From Bradyrhizobium sp. LTSP885 (lineage in GTDB: Bacteria; Pseudomonadota; Alphaproteobacteria; Rhizobiales; Xanthobacteraceae), in contig NZ_JYMT01000042.1 of the NCBI RefSeq assembly GCF_000938305.1, positions 248,001 through 312,000 on the forward strand: a stretch of 64,000 nt of DNA, given 5' to 3'. A model generated the notes under the pieces. It was not told the DNA's origin. It saw only the letters and a program-made list of their open reading frames with translations, and searched no databases. Positions 43,135 to 51,685 of this stretch are shown here, one piece after another. The first letter of the stretch is position 1. Each line of letters opens with the position of its first letter. The position numbers were made by a program, and so were the translations under genes.

Positions 43135-43546
43135 CGATTTGTTCCGGCAATATGGGTGCCGGGAAGGTTTATCATTTCACCGGGGTGGCTTTGTTTTCTA
43201 TTCGGCTGACCGGCATCAAAATCGTGCTCCGCTTCAATTCCTGCTCAGCAAAGTTTCGCTCTTGCTCTTCCGTGTCACGGATCGAGGCGGGAAATGCTGC
43301 AGCACAATTCGCTTCCATTTGCAGAATTGTGTTCCGGGAATTGTCGTGTCGCGCGTCAGTCGCGGCTTGGATGCGGCGAAACAAAAGCCACGCGATCGGT
43401 GCATCGCCTGAAAGATTCGCGGCGCAATGCGGTGAGGAGCCAGCACGCTCATCGCTATTTTCCCGAACGTCTCGACAGCGGCAAAAGCGCCGCGCATCAT
43501 TTCAAAACGCGTAGCGCTTGGTTCACGGATCTCAGGAGATTTCGAA
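43135..43546. other. divergent region between DmoA-like and metY genes
   Basis: No gene is supported. A perfect 8-bp inverted repeat CACAATTC (43303-43310) and GAATTGTG (43324-43331) flanks 13 bp. A third GAATTGT half-site lies at about 43337. Two ATCATTTCA words occur near 43168 and 43496. It is a plausible operator region for the two sulfur genes. Confidence 0.5.
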
Positions 43547-44872
43547 ATGCCGGTCGAAACAAAGAATGCCGAGACTCTCGCCTTGCATGGTGGGTCCTAT
43601 CGGGCCGATCCAGCGACCGGAGCGGTCGCCGTTCCAATCTACCAGACCACCTCGTTTCAGTTCGAGAACACCGATCATGCCTCAAAGCTGTTCGCGCTGG
43701 AGGCGATCGGGCAGATCTACACCCGGATCAAGAACCCGACCACCGATGCCTTCGAGGAGCGATTGGCGGCGCTGGAGGGAGGTGTCGGCGCGCTGGCCGT
43801 CGCGTCGGGCCAGTCGGCGACGGCCTACGCGATCTTCAACATCGCCCAAGCCGGGGATAATATCGTTTCATCGACCGATCTCTATGGTGGCACCTGGACG
43901 CTGCTGTCGCAGACGTTGAAGCAATTTGGCATCGAGGTCCGCTTCGTCGATCCGGCAGACCCCGAGAACTTCCGCCGGGCCACCGACGCGAAGACCCGCG
44001 CTTACTTCGCTGAAACCCTTCCGAACCCGAAGCTCAATGTGTTCCCGATCCGGGAAGTCGCGGACATCGGGCGTTCGCTGGGCGTGCCGCTCATTCTCGA
44101 CAACACGGCCGTGCCGCTCATTGCGCGCCCCTTCGACCATGGCGCCGCGATCGTGGTCTACTCGACGACGAAATATATCGGTGGCCATGGCACATCGATC
44201 GGCGGTGCGATCATCGATGGCGGCAATTTCGACTGGGCGGCGCATGCCGAGCGTTTCCCGTTGCTGAATCAGCCGGACGACGCCTATCACGGCGCGATCT
44301 GGACCGAGGCGGCCAAGCCGTTCGGCCCGATCGCGTACATCCTGCGCGCGCGCGTCAAGGTGCTGCGCGATCTCGGTGCCGCGCTCGCGCCGCAGAACGC
44401 CTTCCAGTTCATCCAGGGGCTCGAGACGCTGCCGCTGCGGCTGCGCCAGCATAACGAGAATGCAGTCAAGGTCGCCAACTTCCTCGCAAGGCAGCCCACA
44501 GTCTCGCATGTGATCTTCCCCGGCCTGCAGAGCGGGGAGAACCGGCGCCGCGCCGACACTTATCTCAAGGGCGGCTTTGGTGGATTGGTCGGATTCGAAT
44601 TGAAGGGCGGTATCGAAGCCGGCCGCCGTTTCATCGACGCGCTGAAGTTATTCTATCACGTCGCCAATATCGGCGATGCTCGCTCGCTGGCGATCCATCC
44701 CGCCTCGACCACCCACCAGCAACTGACAGGGGCGGAGCAGCTCTCGGCCGGCGTGACGCCTGGTTATGTGCGCCTTTCGGTCGGGATCGAGCATCCTGAC
44801 GACATCCTCGCCGATCTCACCCAGGCCCTCGCTCAAGCCGAAATTGGTGACAGCGCCCGCAAGGCGGCCTGA
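43547..44872 (+). CDS. metY: O-acetylhomoserine sulfhydrylase (MetY-type)
   Basis: A 441-residue PLP enzyme of the Cys/Met metabolism family. It makes homocysteine from O-acetylhomoserine and sulfide or, in some members, methionine from methanethiol. The PLP lysine is Lys209 (VVYSTTKYIGGHG). SGQSATAYAIFNIA, LDNTAVPLIARPF and the C-terminal HPASTTHQQL and RLSVGIEHPDDILADL segments are characteristic. It is followed after 31 nt by a metQ copy, so released sulfur and methionine uptake are tied together. Confidence 0.93.
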   Translation: MPVETKNAETLALHGGSYRADPATGAVAVPIYQTTSFQFENTDHASKLFALEAIGQIYTRIKNPTTDAFEERLAALEGGVGALAVASGQSATAYAIFNIAQAGDNIVSSTDLYGGTWTLLSQTLKQFGIEVRFVDPADPENFRRATDAKTRAYFAETLPNPKLNVFPIREVADIGRSLGVPLILDNTAVPLIARPFDHGAAIVVYSTTKYIGGHGTSIGGAIIDGGNFDWAAHAERFPLLNQPDDAYHGAIWTEAAKPFGPIAYILRARVKVLRDLGAALAPQNAFQFIQGLETLPLRLRQHNENAVKVANFLARQPTVSHVIFPGLQSGENRRRADTYLKGGFGGLVGFELKGGIEAGRRFIDALKLFYHVANIGDARSLAIHPASTTHQQLTGAEQLSAGVTPGYVRLSVGIEHPDDILADLTQALAQAEIGDSARKAA

Positions 44873-44903
44873 TCGACAACCCAACAAGAAACGGATCTGA
44901 ATA

Positions 44904-45701
44904 ATGAAGAAACTCTTGCGCCTGGCGCAGGCCGTTGGCCTGTCGCTTGCTTTGACCGGCGCCGTCTTGGCTGATGAACCTCTGAAGATTGCCACCAGCG
45001 CCGGTCCGGTCGGCCAACTGGCTGCTTTTGCAGCCAAGCTGGCCAAGGAGAAGGGACAGGATGTCAAGATCGTCGAGCTGTCGGATTGGGTTGCGCTGAA
45101 CGAGGTCGTCAATAGCGGCGACATCGACGCCAATTTGTTCCAGCACGGCACGTATCTCGCGATCCAGAACAAGCAGCGCGGCTTCAATCTGGTTCAGGTC
45201 GACAAGGTCGGCGTGATCGCGCCGGTCGGGCTGTTCTCGAAGAAGATCAAGTCGCTTGACGAAATCAAGGCCGGCGACAGCGTTGCAATCCCGAATGAAC
45301 CGCTCAATGGCGCACGCGGACTGATCCTGCTCGAGCGCGCCGGACTGATCAAGCTGGCGCCGGGGAAGGGCTTTTCCGTCAGCCGGTTCGATATCATCGA
45401 AAACCCGAAGAATCTGAAGATCGTCGAGCTAGATCCCGCCCAGACCTATCGCTCGCTCGATGATGTCAGCCTCGCGCTTGTCAACATCACCTATCTGATC
45501 CCGGCCGGCGGCGACCCGAAGTCGGCGCTGCTGATCGATCGCACGGTTGATGATGGTCTGGTGCTGCGCTTCACGGCACGGCCGGACAAGAAGGACGATC
45601 CGCGCCTGAGGGCCTTCATCGAGGTCTTCAACTCACCCGAGGTCAAGCAGTTCATCGAGCAGAAGCTGCCGGCCTTCATTCCGGCCGGCTTCAGCAGCTG
45701 A
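44904..45701 (+). CDS. metQ: methionine-type ABC transporter substrate-binding protein (MetQ, copy 3)
   Basis: A 265-residue NlpA/MetQ-family protein, more diverged than the tandem pair at 38-40 kb. The signal peptide ends LTGAVLA. Mature blocks are LKIATSAGPVGQLAAFAAK, LSDWVALNEVVNSGDIDANL, FQHGTYLA and VAIPNEPLNGARGL. It sits in an operon with metY. Its 3' end overlaps an opposite-strand flavoprotein gene by 69 bp. It must share a MetNI permease encoded elsewhere, perhaps the one at 34.3-36.1 kb. Confidence 0.9.
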   Translation: MKKLLRLAQAVGLSLALTGAVLADEPLKIATSAGPVGQLAAFAAKLAKEKGQDVKIVELSDWVALNEVVNSGDIDANLFQHGTYLAIQNKQRGFNLVQVDKVGVIAPVGLFSKKIKSLDEIKAGDSVAIPNEPLNGARGLILLERAGLIKLAPGKGFSVSRFDIIENPKNLKIVELDPAQTYRSLDDVSLALVNITYLIPAGGDPKSALLIDRTVDDGLVLRFTARPDKKDDPRLRAFIEVFNSPEVKQFIEQKLPAFIPAGFSS

Positions 45702-47039
45702 GCGGGCCAGCCGGGTTGCGAGCCCGCTGCATTGGTTGCGGATGTCGGGGATTGCGATGATTTCCCAGAACGCCGCGCGGGTCAGCGGACCGACCGCGAA
45801 CAGGCGCCGCGACGGAATGCCGTCACGGTCGACGATCGCGCAATTGCCATCGGTCTCGATGCCGATCGAGAGCGGATCGACGCGCGCCAGGCCTTGGTCA
45901 AACAGGCTGCGCACCGCCGGGTTGGCGGTGGCGCGCGGATCCTTGACGATACCGGTGCAATCGACGACGGCGCCCACTTGCATACTGTGGACCTGCATGT
46001 CGCCGCGCCGGCGGTAGGTGATCTCGGCACCAGCCTCGTTCGGCTCGATCCTGGTCGCCTTTGCCGCCATCATGGTAACCTTTCCGGCAGAGAGCGCTTC
46101 GATGATGCGGGCCTCGACTTCCGGCGCCATCCGATGCCGATGGACGTCCCACCAGGCACGCGCGTGCTCGAGGAAACGGCGTTTTGACCGCGGCGGTAGC
46201 TCACGCCACAACCGCTGTGTATAGGGACGAAGACCGTCGATGACGCTGCGCCAGTCACCGCCCTGGGCGACATGCGCATCAATGTGATTGCGAAGCCAGC
46301 GCAGCAGTCGACCGACGCTGGCGCCGAAGGGAATTTCGGCTTCCTCGATCTTCACCGCATCGACCCGGCGATGGGGTTTGGCGAGAAGGCCGCGGCGCGA
46401 CATCGCGACAATCGGTCCCCGATGTCCGTCGCGCAGCAGCGACAGCACGTAGTCGATCATCGTGAGCCCGGTGCCGAGGATCAGCACGGCTGCATCCGCG
46501 TCGATCGGAGCGGCGGACGGCGGCGCCCAGGGATCGGCATGGCCGCGATGGGGAGCTCTTGTGTCGTGTCCGGTCGCGAGAACCACGAAGTCACCGTCAA
46601 GGCGACGACCGTCGCTCAGCATGACCGCCACCTCAGCCTGTCCCTCGCTGATCTCGATGCAGGTGCCATGCACGATCGACAGATCCTGCGCGTCGGTTGT
46701 CCGTTGTTCGAGCAGGCTCGCGATATAGTCGCCATAAATGCGCCGGGGCACGAAACAATAGGGATCGGGACACAGCGGCACATCGACCTCACGCGAGACC
46801 AGCCAGCGCCAGAAGTGATCCGGCTGGTCCGGCAGCGCACTCATGTTCGCAACGCGTACGTTGAGCAGATGGTCGGGATTGCCGGTGTGATAGGCGATGC
46901 CGCGGCCGATATCGGGGCGCTGCTCGATCAGCGTGACACGAAGCTTGGAGGTTGGCTGATGCAGCAGTTGGTAGGCGAGCAGGACGCCACTGGCTCCGCC
47001 GCCGACGATGATTATGTGCCGCCTTCCGTATCCCGTCAT
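45633..47039 (-). CDS. FAD/NAD(P)-binding protein (YdhS-like)
   Basis: A 468-residue flavoprotein with N-terminal IIIVGGGASGVLLAYQLL (FAD loop, about residue 9). GRGIAYHTGNPDHLLNVRV follows, diagnostic of the FAD-NAD(P)-binding PF13454/YdhS group. A second Rossmann loop, VLILGTGLTMIDYVLSLL, is near residue 185. Members are poorly characterised; hydroxyacylglutathione or sulfur roles have been proposed for some, but I do not assume them. It is convergent with and overlaps metQ copy 3. Confidence 0.83.
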   Translation of the reverse strand: MTGYGRRHIIIVGGGASGVLLAYQLLHQPTSKLRVTLIEQRPDIGRGIAYHTGNPDHLLNVRVANMSALPDQPDHFWRWLVSREVDVPLCPDPYCFVPRRIYGDYIASLLEQRTTDAQDLSIVHGTCIEISEGQAEVAVMLSDGRRLDGDFVVLATGHDTRAPHRGHADPWAPPSAAPIDADAAVLILGTGLTMIDYVLSLLRDGHRGPIVAMSRRGLLAKPHRRVDAVKIEEAEIPFGASVGRLLRWLRNHIDAHVAQGGDWRSVIDGLRPYTQRLWRELPPRSKRRFLEHARAWWDVHRHRMAPEVEARIIEALSAGKVTMMAAKATRIEPNEAGAEITYRRRGDMQVHSMQVGAVVDCTGIVKDPRATANPAVRSLFDQGLARVDPLSIGIETDGNCAIVDRDGIPSRRLFAVGPLTRAAFWEIIAIPDIRNQCSGLATRLARSAAEAGRNEGRQLLLDELLDLG

Positions 47040-47935
47040 GCTGCCTCTGCCGATCAGCCGGCCGTACAGTATGTACGGCGCGAGGGAATCAACTGCTAGA
47101 AAGCAATGCGATCAATTACGCCAGCGACGGCTCCAGCCGCTGATGTGTCGGGGCAGTCAAGACGTCTGCTTTGGACCCTCGGGACGGAAGCGAGGGGAAC
47201 TAGCCGTGCGGTCCAAACAGGAAGATCTCGTGGAAGTTATCTGTTCCGTCCGGGTTCGCTGAGCGCACAAGCCGTCGACGCCATCTTTTAAGCTGTCGGG
47301 CTGTGCGGCCAAGAACGTAAAGCCAGGAAGATGCCTGCAAGACAGAAGCTCCTTCGCATTCCACGTCGCACGAAAGCTAACACGCCTTTGTTCTGGCCGC
47401 TCGTGGAAGTCGAGCGCGCGATTGATTTTGAAATCGAACGCATGCGCGGACGACCTTTGCGAGAAGAGTTATTCCGTCGTCTGGAGCGAAGCGGAAAAAT
47501 CATTCCGGCGACATCTCGGTGAAAGCCTGCTGGGGTTCGCTTTGCTCCGGTTCCCGTTTGCCGATGCACTAGTTTGCACACGCCGGAATCAGTGTTGGCG
47601 AGGAGATCACCGTCGCTGCAATAGGCGCCACACATAAGTGTGCTCATTTCTCCGCCTGCCGCGAACGAGGTACCGCGCCGATCCCGCAACTTTGGATACC
47701 CATTTCATTGACCATCGTGCTGTTCCACTAGATATTCGCGAGTAGCAGGTTGTGCTGCTCAAGGTCACCGCAATGAGAACGAGAGACGAAAGCTTGATGC
47801 GCGACATGCGAAGCCGCATGCCCCATCGCTGCGTCTCGGCGGCGACCGGCGTCTGTTGTTGTTGTTGATCGCTTCGACACATTCAAAGCCAACAACAATC
47901 CGACAGGAGCGCCGATATCAGGCGATTGAGCACGC
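47040..47935. other. long gene-poor region with one doubtful small frame
   Basis: Mostly non-coding. A frame 47331-47522 on the plus strand would encode 63 basic residues (MPARQKLLRIPRR... ERAIDFEIERMRGRPL...). An AGGAAG lies before it, and the composition is protein-like, but support is weak. The promoter candidate at 47703 lies in the right part. Confidence 0.4.
47703..47736 (+). promoter_or_regulatory. candidate promoter with shared TTTCATTGAC element
   Basis: TTTCATTGAC (47703-47712) contains TTGACC (47708-47713). A 17-bp spacer and GATATT (47731-47736) follow, the best -35/-10 pair of the three copies. It would drive the small gene at 47936 and the SsuA-like gene at 48203, leaving a leader of about 190 nt. 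Confidence 0.45.
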
Positions 47936-48181
47936 ATGTCCCAAGCCCACATTTCTCAAGCCCACATTTCTCAAGCCTATGTCATCGAAGTATCAAACCA
48001 AACCGCGGGTATCGTTGTCAGCGATAACAGTGGCTTCTGCTTCTTCTCCTCCGAACGCGCCTTTGACAGCCTTGACGGTGGTTATTTCAGCTCCGCGCGT
48101 GCCGCCGAACGCGCGGCGAGGGCGCTGGTCGAGCGGCGCCGGCAAGCCCGGACTCAGCCGGCGTCAACCTCTGGCATCTAA
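47936..48181 (+). CDS. small conserved hypothetical protein with N-terminal AHISQ repeats
   Basis: An 81-residue protein. The N-terminus is three in-frame 15-bp repeats (QAHIS, QAHIS, QAYVI). A compact part follows, VSNQTAGIVVSDNSGFCFFS, then FDSLDGGYFSSARAAERAAR and a basic helix. I believe similar small proteins are common in Bradyrhizobium, though I cannot name a family. It ends 21 nt before the SsuA-like gene, suggesting cotranscription. Function is unknown. Confidence 0.6.
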   Translation: MSQAHISQAHISQAYVIEVSNQTAGIVVSDNSGFCFFSSERAFDSLDGGYFSSARAAERAARALVERRRQARTQPASTSGI

Positions 48182-48202
48182 TCGATATCTGAAAGGACAG
48201 AC

Positions 48203-49156
48203 ATGACCACGAGACGTAGCATTCTTGCGGCCGCCCTGGTGCTCTCAGCACTTGCAATCTCGCCGGCAGTTGCGGAAGACAAGCCAACCGAGATCCGGAT
48301 CGGGACGCAGAAGGGCGGCCTGTTTCCCGCCGTCCGCCAGCGCCACACCGTGGAGGACGCATTCAAGCCGCTCGGCATCGAGGTCAGGTGGATTGACTTC
48401 CAGTTCGGACCGCCGCTGCTCGAAGCAATCAATGTCGGCAGTGTCGATTTCGGCTTCGTCGGCGATGCGCCGCCGATCTTCGCACAGGCCGGTGCCGCCA
48501 AAATCCGTTATGTTGCGGCGGTGACGTCGGACGGCAACAACCAGGCGATCATTGTGCCGGGGAACTCTCCGATCAAGACGCTGGCCGACCTCAAGGGCAA
48601 GCGAATTGCATTCGGCAGGGGATCCAGCGCCCACAATCTGCTTGTCGCGGCGCTCGAGAAAGCGGGGCTTTCCTGGAGCGACATCACGCCAGCGCCGCTG
48701 GCGCCGGCCGACGCAACCGTTGCTTTCTCCAGTGGTGTCGTCGACGCGTGGTCGATCTGGGATCCTTACCTTGCGCTGGCGGAGCTCAAGGACAAGGTGC
48801 GCGTCATCGCCTTCGACAAGGACGTGCACAAGCCGAACGCGTTCTACATCGCCGGATCCGACTTCGTTGATAAGTACCCATCCGCTGTTGCAAAGCTCAA
48901 CACCATCTTCGCCGCTGAAGGGACCTGGGCCGCCGGCCACCGCGAGGAGGTGGCTCGTGCCCAGGCCGATGCCACCGGCGTGGACATCGAGGCGATCAGA
49001 CGTTTCGTCGACCGGTCCAACTATAAGGTGGTGCCCGTCGATGCTGACATCATCAGGAGTCAGCAGGCCGTTGCTGACCGCTTCGCCCGGATCGGGCTCA
49101 TTCCGAAGCCGATCAATGTTTCGGATATCGTCTGGAAATGGACTCCGGGGTCGTGA
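48203..49156 (+). CDS. SsuA-like sulfonate-binding protein, orphan
   Basis: A 317-residue periplasmic binding protein for aliphatic sulfonates with a signal peptide ending SPAVA (about residue 24) and a GAAAGGA ribosome site. Blocks EIRIGTQKGGLFPAVRQR, EVRWIDFQFGPPLLEAINVG, VDFGFVGDAPPIFAQAG and DAWSIWDPYLALAE are standard for SsuA. No permease gene follows within the next several kb. It is a paralogue of the orphan at 37139. Confidence 0.9.
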   Translation: MTTRRSILAAALVLSALAISPAVAEDKPTEIRIGTQKGGLFPAVRQRHTVEDAFKPLGIEVRWIDFQFGPPLLEAINVGSVDFGFVGDAPPIFAQAGAAKIRYVAAVTSDGNNQAIIVPGNSPIKTLADLKGKRIAFGRGSSAHNLLVAALEKAGLSWSDITPAPLAPADATVAFSSGVVDAWSIWDPYLALAELKDKVRVIAFDKDVHKPNAFYIAGSDFVDKYPSAVAKLNTIFAAEGTWAAGHREEVARAQADATGVDIEAIRRFVDRSNYKVVPVDADIIRSQQAVADRFARIGLIPKPINVSDIVWKWTPGS

Positions 49157-49615
49157 GGCATCGCCTGGCAGGAGCGCATGGGGTTTCACGCTTTCGCGCA
49201 ATTGTGTCTGAACGGGATGGCTTCGATTTCCGACGACGTTTGATGTTCTAGAACTCGCCCTCGAAGGTGCGCGCCGCCAAAATATCGAAAACAACCCCAT
49301 GCAAAGTAGCAGGCCCGCGCCTGCATTCGACAGGCGACTTGACATGTCGGGCAACTCAGAGGCACACTTTCACTATACCGAAATCGCGCAGACGCTTCCC
49401 GCCCCATCCTCGCGGACGCTGCGGTGAGAGCGCACTTAGTTGCCGCTTGCAAGGCGCCAGCCGTGCGTCGATTGAGTGCACTGTCAGCGTAACTTCGTAA
49501 CTTAAATCAGGGGTATATTGGCTTGTGGGTCAGCCTGGCGTTTCCAAGCGATTGCGGGCCATTGTTTAAGTTGTGGCCCACCCGGCCATGCTCGTCGCCT
49601 TCGTCCGCTAAAGCG
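49157..49615. other. intergenic region at the end of the sulfur region
   Basis: No supported gene or RNA. The base composition becomes visibly more AT-rich toward the caspase gene. I found no attachment-site repeat or strong hairpin. Confidence 0.45.
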
Positions 49616-50884
49616 CTATTTGGAGCCGACGAAATAGAAGTCTTGCCGGCCAGAAATTGAGCCGTAACTGAAAGGTTGCTGCCGCCGATTGGTAAGTTCC
49701 AAAACGTCGTCGCGAACTAAGTCAAACAAACGACGCACCTCAACATCGGGGATTTGAACTTCCCTAACGAAAGCTAATGTGAACGGGCTGTCGACGCCTT
49801 CCCCATCAAATGCCTGCTGCCCATCTTTTGCGGCGTAGACAACAAGGGTCCCGGCGTCCGGTTCGATCGCTGCAAGCCCGCTTGAAACTGATCGAGACGC
49901 AACCGCTAGCGTTCGCTTCATCCGAACCTTAAATGGATTGTCGCGGCACGCATCGAGTATCACGAGCCGAAGCTTCTTTGCGCGTTCAGCAGCGTTGAGA
50001 ACTTGTTCCAACGACACAGCTTCAAAGGCAGTATCTCGATCAGCAGCGATCTTAGCATCGGTCGGCACGAGAAAATTTACACCCCCAATCTCCATACCGT
50101 GACCCGCGTAGTAAATGATTGCCCAATCGGCCTGATTCGCTTCCAGAGCAAATTTTTGTAAGGCGGTCTCCATCGCCCCCTTCGAAAGGTTAGTCAGCAA
50201 TGTAACCGCGTTGAAGCCAGTTTGCTTTAGAGTCTCAGCGACCAACCGCGCATCCCGCTCTGGGTTAGGTAGCTGCGGAACGCTTGCATACGTTGAGTTA
50301 CCAATGACAAGTGCAATGCGACGATCGGTTGACGATCGATCGTTTTTCTCTCGTTTGGCAGACGAGGCGGTCGAACTGGCGGATGGCGCAACTGTCTGGT
50401 CGATCGATGTCGAAGACAAAATTTTATCGAGGAGCGAAATTCGTCCCGCTGCTCCGCACGACAAAGCAGATCCTTTGATGTGCCAATTAGGTCGAATAAG
50501 GGTCTGGAGACCTTGCATGGTCCAACCCAACGTAACCATGTCCATCCCCGGACCGTCGAGCGACAGATGTTCAACGTTTATGAACAATCTCTGACCATCG
50601 TCGAATTCAACGGAGAAGCCAGTCGGCGACATGCCGCGCTTGTCAAACGCGATCTTCGCTATCTTTCCTTCAAACGAAAAGGGATGGCCTGGGTCACATC
50701 CCTTCGACAAGTTAGAAAGCGACACGACCTTATCGTGAAACACTTTGTACTGGACACCTTTCGGATCGGAACTCTTGTGCCAGCCTTCCATTCCGTAGTC
50801 AGAATCGTCTTGGGCCCGAACGCTTGAGCCAAACCAAGTGATTGACAGCGCCAAAAAAAGCATGGCGGCACGTTTGAAGGGCAC
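49616..50884 (-). CDS. secreted caspase-family (metacaspase-like) protein
   Basis: A 422-residue protein with a signal peptide (MPFKRAAMLFLALSITWF..., cleaved near SVRA). The N-terminal ~170 residues are of unknown fold. The caspase p20-like domain starts at about residue 189 (RRIALVIGNSTYASVPQL). The catalytic dyad His262 (YYAGHGMEIGG) and Cys313 (VILDACRDNPF) is intact. Such proteins are common in rhizobia and usually periplasmic; substrates are unknown. Its bases look less GC-rich than the surrounding sulfur genes. Confidence 0.88.
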   Translation of the reverse strand: MPFKRAAMLFLALSITWFGSSVRAQDDSDYGMEGWHKSSDPKGVQYKVFHDKVVSLSNLSKGCDPGHPFSFEGKIAKIAFDKRGMSPTGFSVEFDDGQRLFINVEHLSLDGPGMDMVTLGWTMQGLQTLIRPNWHIKGSALSCGAAGRISLLDKILSSTSIDQTVAPSASSTASSAKREKNDRSSTDRRIALVIGNSTYASVPQLPNPERDARLVAETLKQTGFNAVTLLTNLSKGAMETALQKFALEANQADWAIIYYAGHGMEIGGVNFLVPTDAKIAADRDTAFEAVSLEQVLNAAERAKKLRLVILDACRDNPFKVRMKRTLAVASRSVSSGLAAIEPDAGTLVVYAAKDGQQAFDGEGVDSPFTLAFVREVQIPDVEVRRLFDLVRDDVLELTNRRQQPFSYGSISGRQDFYFVGSK

Positions 50885-51087
50885 GGATAACCTCCTCAGT
50901 TTTCCTCTTCAGTTTAATACTAATCAGCCGGTTGCTCGGGAAGAGCGAGTTTTTCGGCAACCGCTCCTGCAATGTGGAATTTTCCAGCGGGAACGAGCAC
51001 TTCGGGAACGAGCTAAGGAACGACAGTCGAGCACAAAATTATGGGTCCAGCGCCGTCACCGTAATTCCGGCGCCCACGCCGCCGTTG

Positions 51088-51471
51088 TCAGCGATTCGGG
51101 ACGGGTGCGAAGACAAACACGAACAGCTTCCAGCGCTCATAGCCACTATCGGGAAGCTTGATCGGCTGACACTGCGTCACGGCGCTGATCGCATCCGCGA
51201 CGGCCATCTGGTAGGCGTCGGTCCCGTTCTTCTCTTCGGGCACCGGAGTGCCATCGAGCGACCCGTCAGGCTTGAAATGGACCATCAGGGCGACCTTTTG
51301 ATCCCGCGCGGCGTCTCGCGGCTTCCAGCAGCGCTGAATCTGTTTGTAGATCGACGTAGCCTCGGTCGAGAGCTGCTTCGGCGGAATCGCATTGGCCGGT
51401 TGCGCGTGCGCGACGCTGGTCAGAACCGCACACGGCAGGACAATGGTTGCGAGCAGCCTCGGCGTGAACAT
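51088..51471 (-). CDS. secreted protein with TonB/TolA-C-like domain
   Basis: A 127-residue protein with signal peptide MFTPRLLATIVLPCAVLTSVAHA. The mature part has IQRCWKPRDAARDQKVAL, then MVHFKPDGSLDG and AISAVTQCQPIKLP. Two cysteines and the beta-alpha-beta layout resemble the C-terminal domain of TolA/TonB-like proteins. No membrane anchor is present. Function is unknown. Its start lies 49 bp outside the tRNA-derived repeat that bounds the island. Confidence 0.75.
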   Translation of the reverse strand: MFTPRLLATIVLPCAVLTSVAHAQPANAIPPKQLSTEATSIYKQIQRCWKPRDAARDQKVALMVHFKPDGSLDGTPVPEEKNGTDAYQMAVADAISAVTQCQPIKLPDSGYERWKLFVFVFAPVPNR

Positions 51472-51519
51472 GACCCGATGACCCTTGTGGTGAGACGCTT
51501 GCCCTCAGACGTCAATCAC

Positions 51520-51566
51520 TGGCGATCCCAGCAGGATTCGAACCTGCAACCCACGGAGTAGAAATC
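51520..51566 (-). repeat. 47-bp copy of the tRNA-Arg 3' end (attachment-site repeat)
   Basis: Positions 51520-51566 match 54653-54699 over 47 bp without a mismatch by eye. They cover the CCA end, acceptor arm, T arm, variable region and part of the anticodon arm of the tRNA-Arg gene. Similarity stops sharply after GAAATC. Both copies have the same orientation. This is the usual footprint of a tRNA-targeted integrative element, with this repeat at the distal end. Confidence 0.9.
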
Positions 51567-51685
51567 TTCCGAGAAGCGTGTCTTTTCAATAGGTTAGAAT
51601 TCCGGTGTTGCGGTGGCGTTGCGCGGGGCGAGGTAGCCGGGATAATATCGAGGGGTTACCCGTGTTGGAGAACGACGGAGGAATC

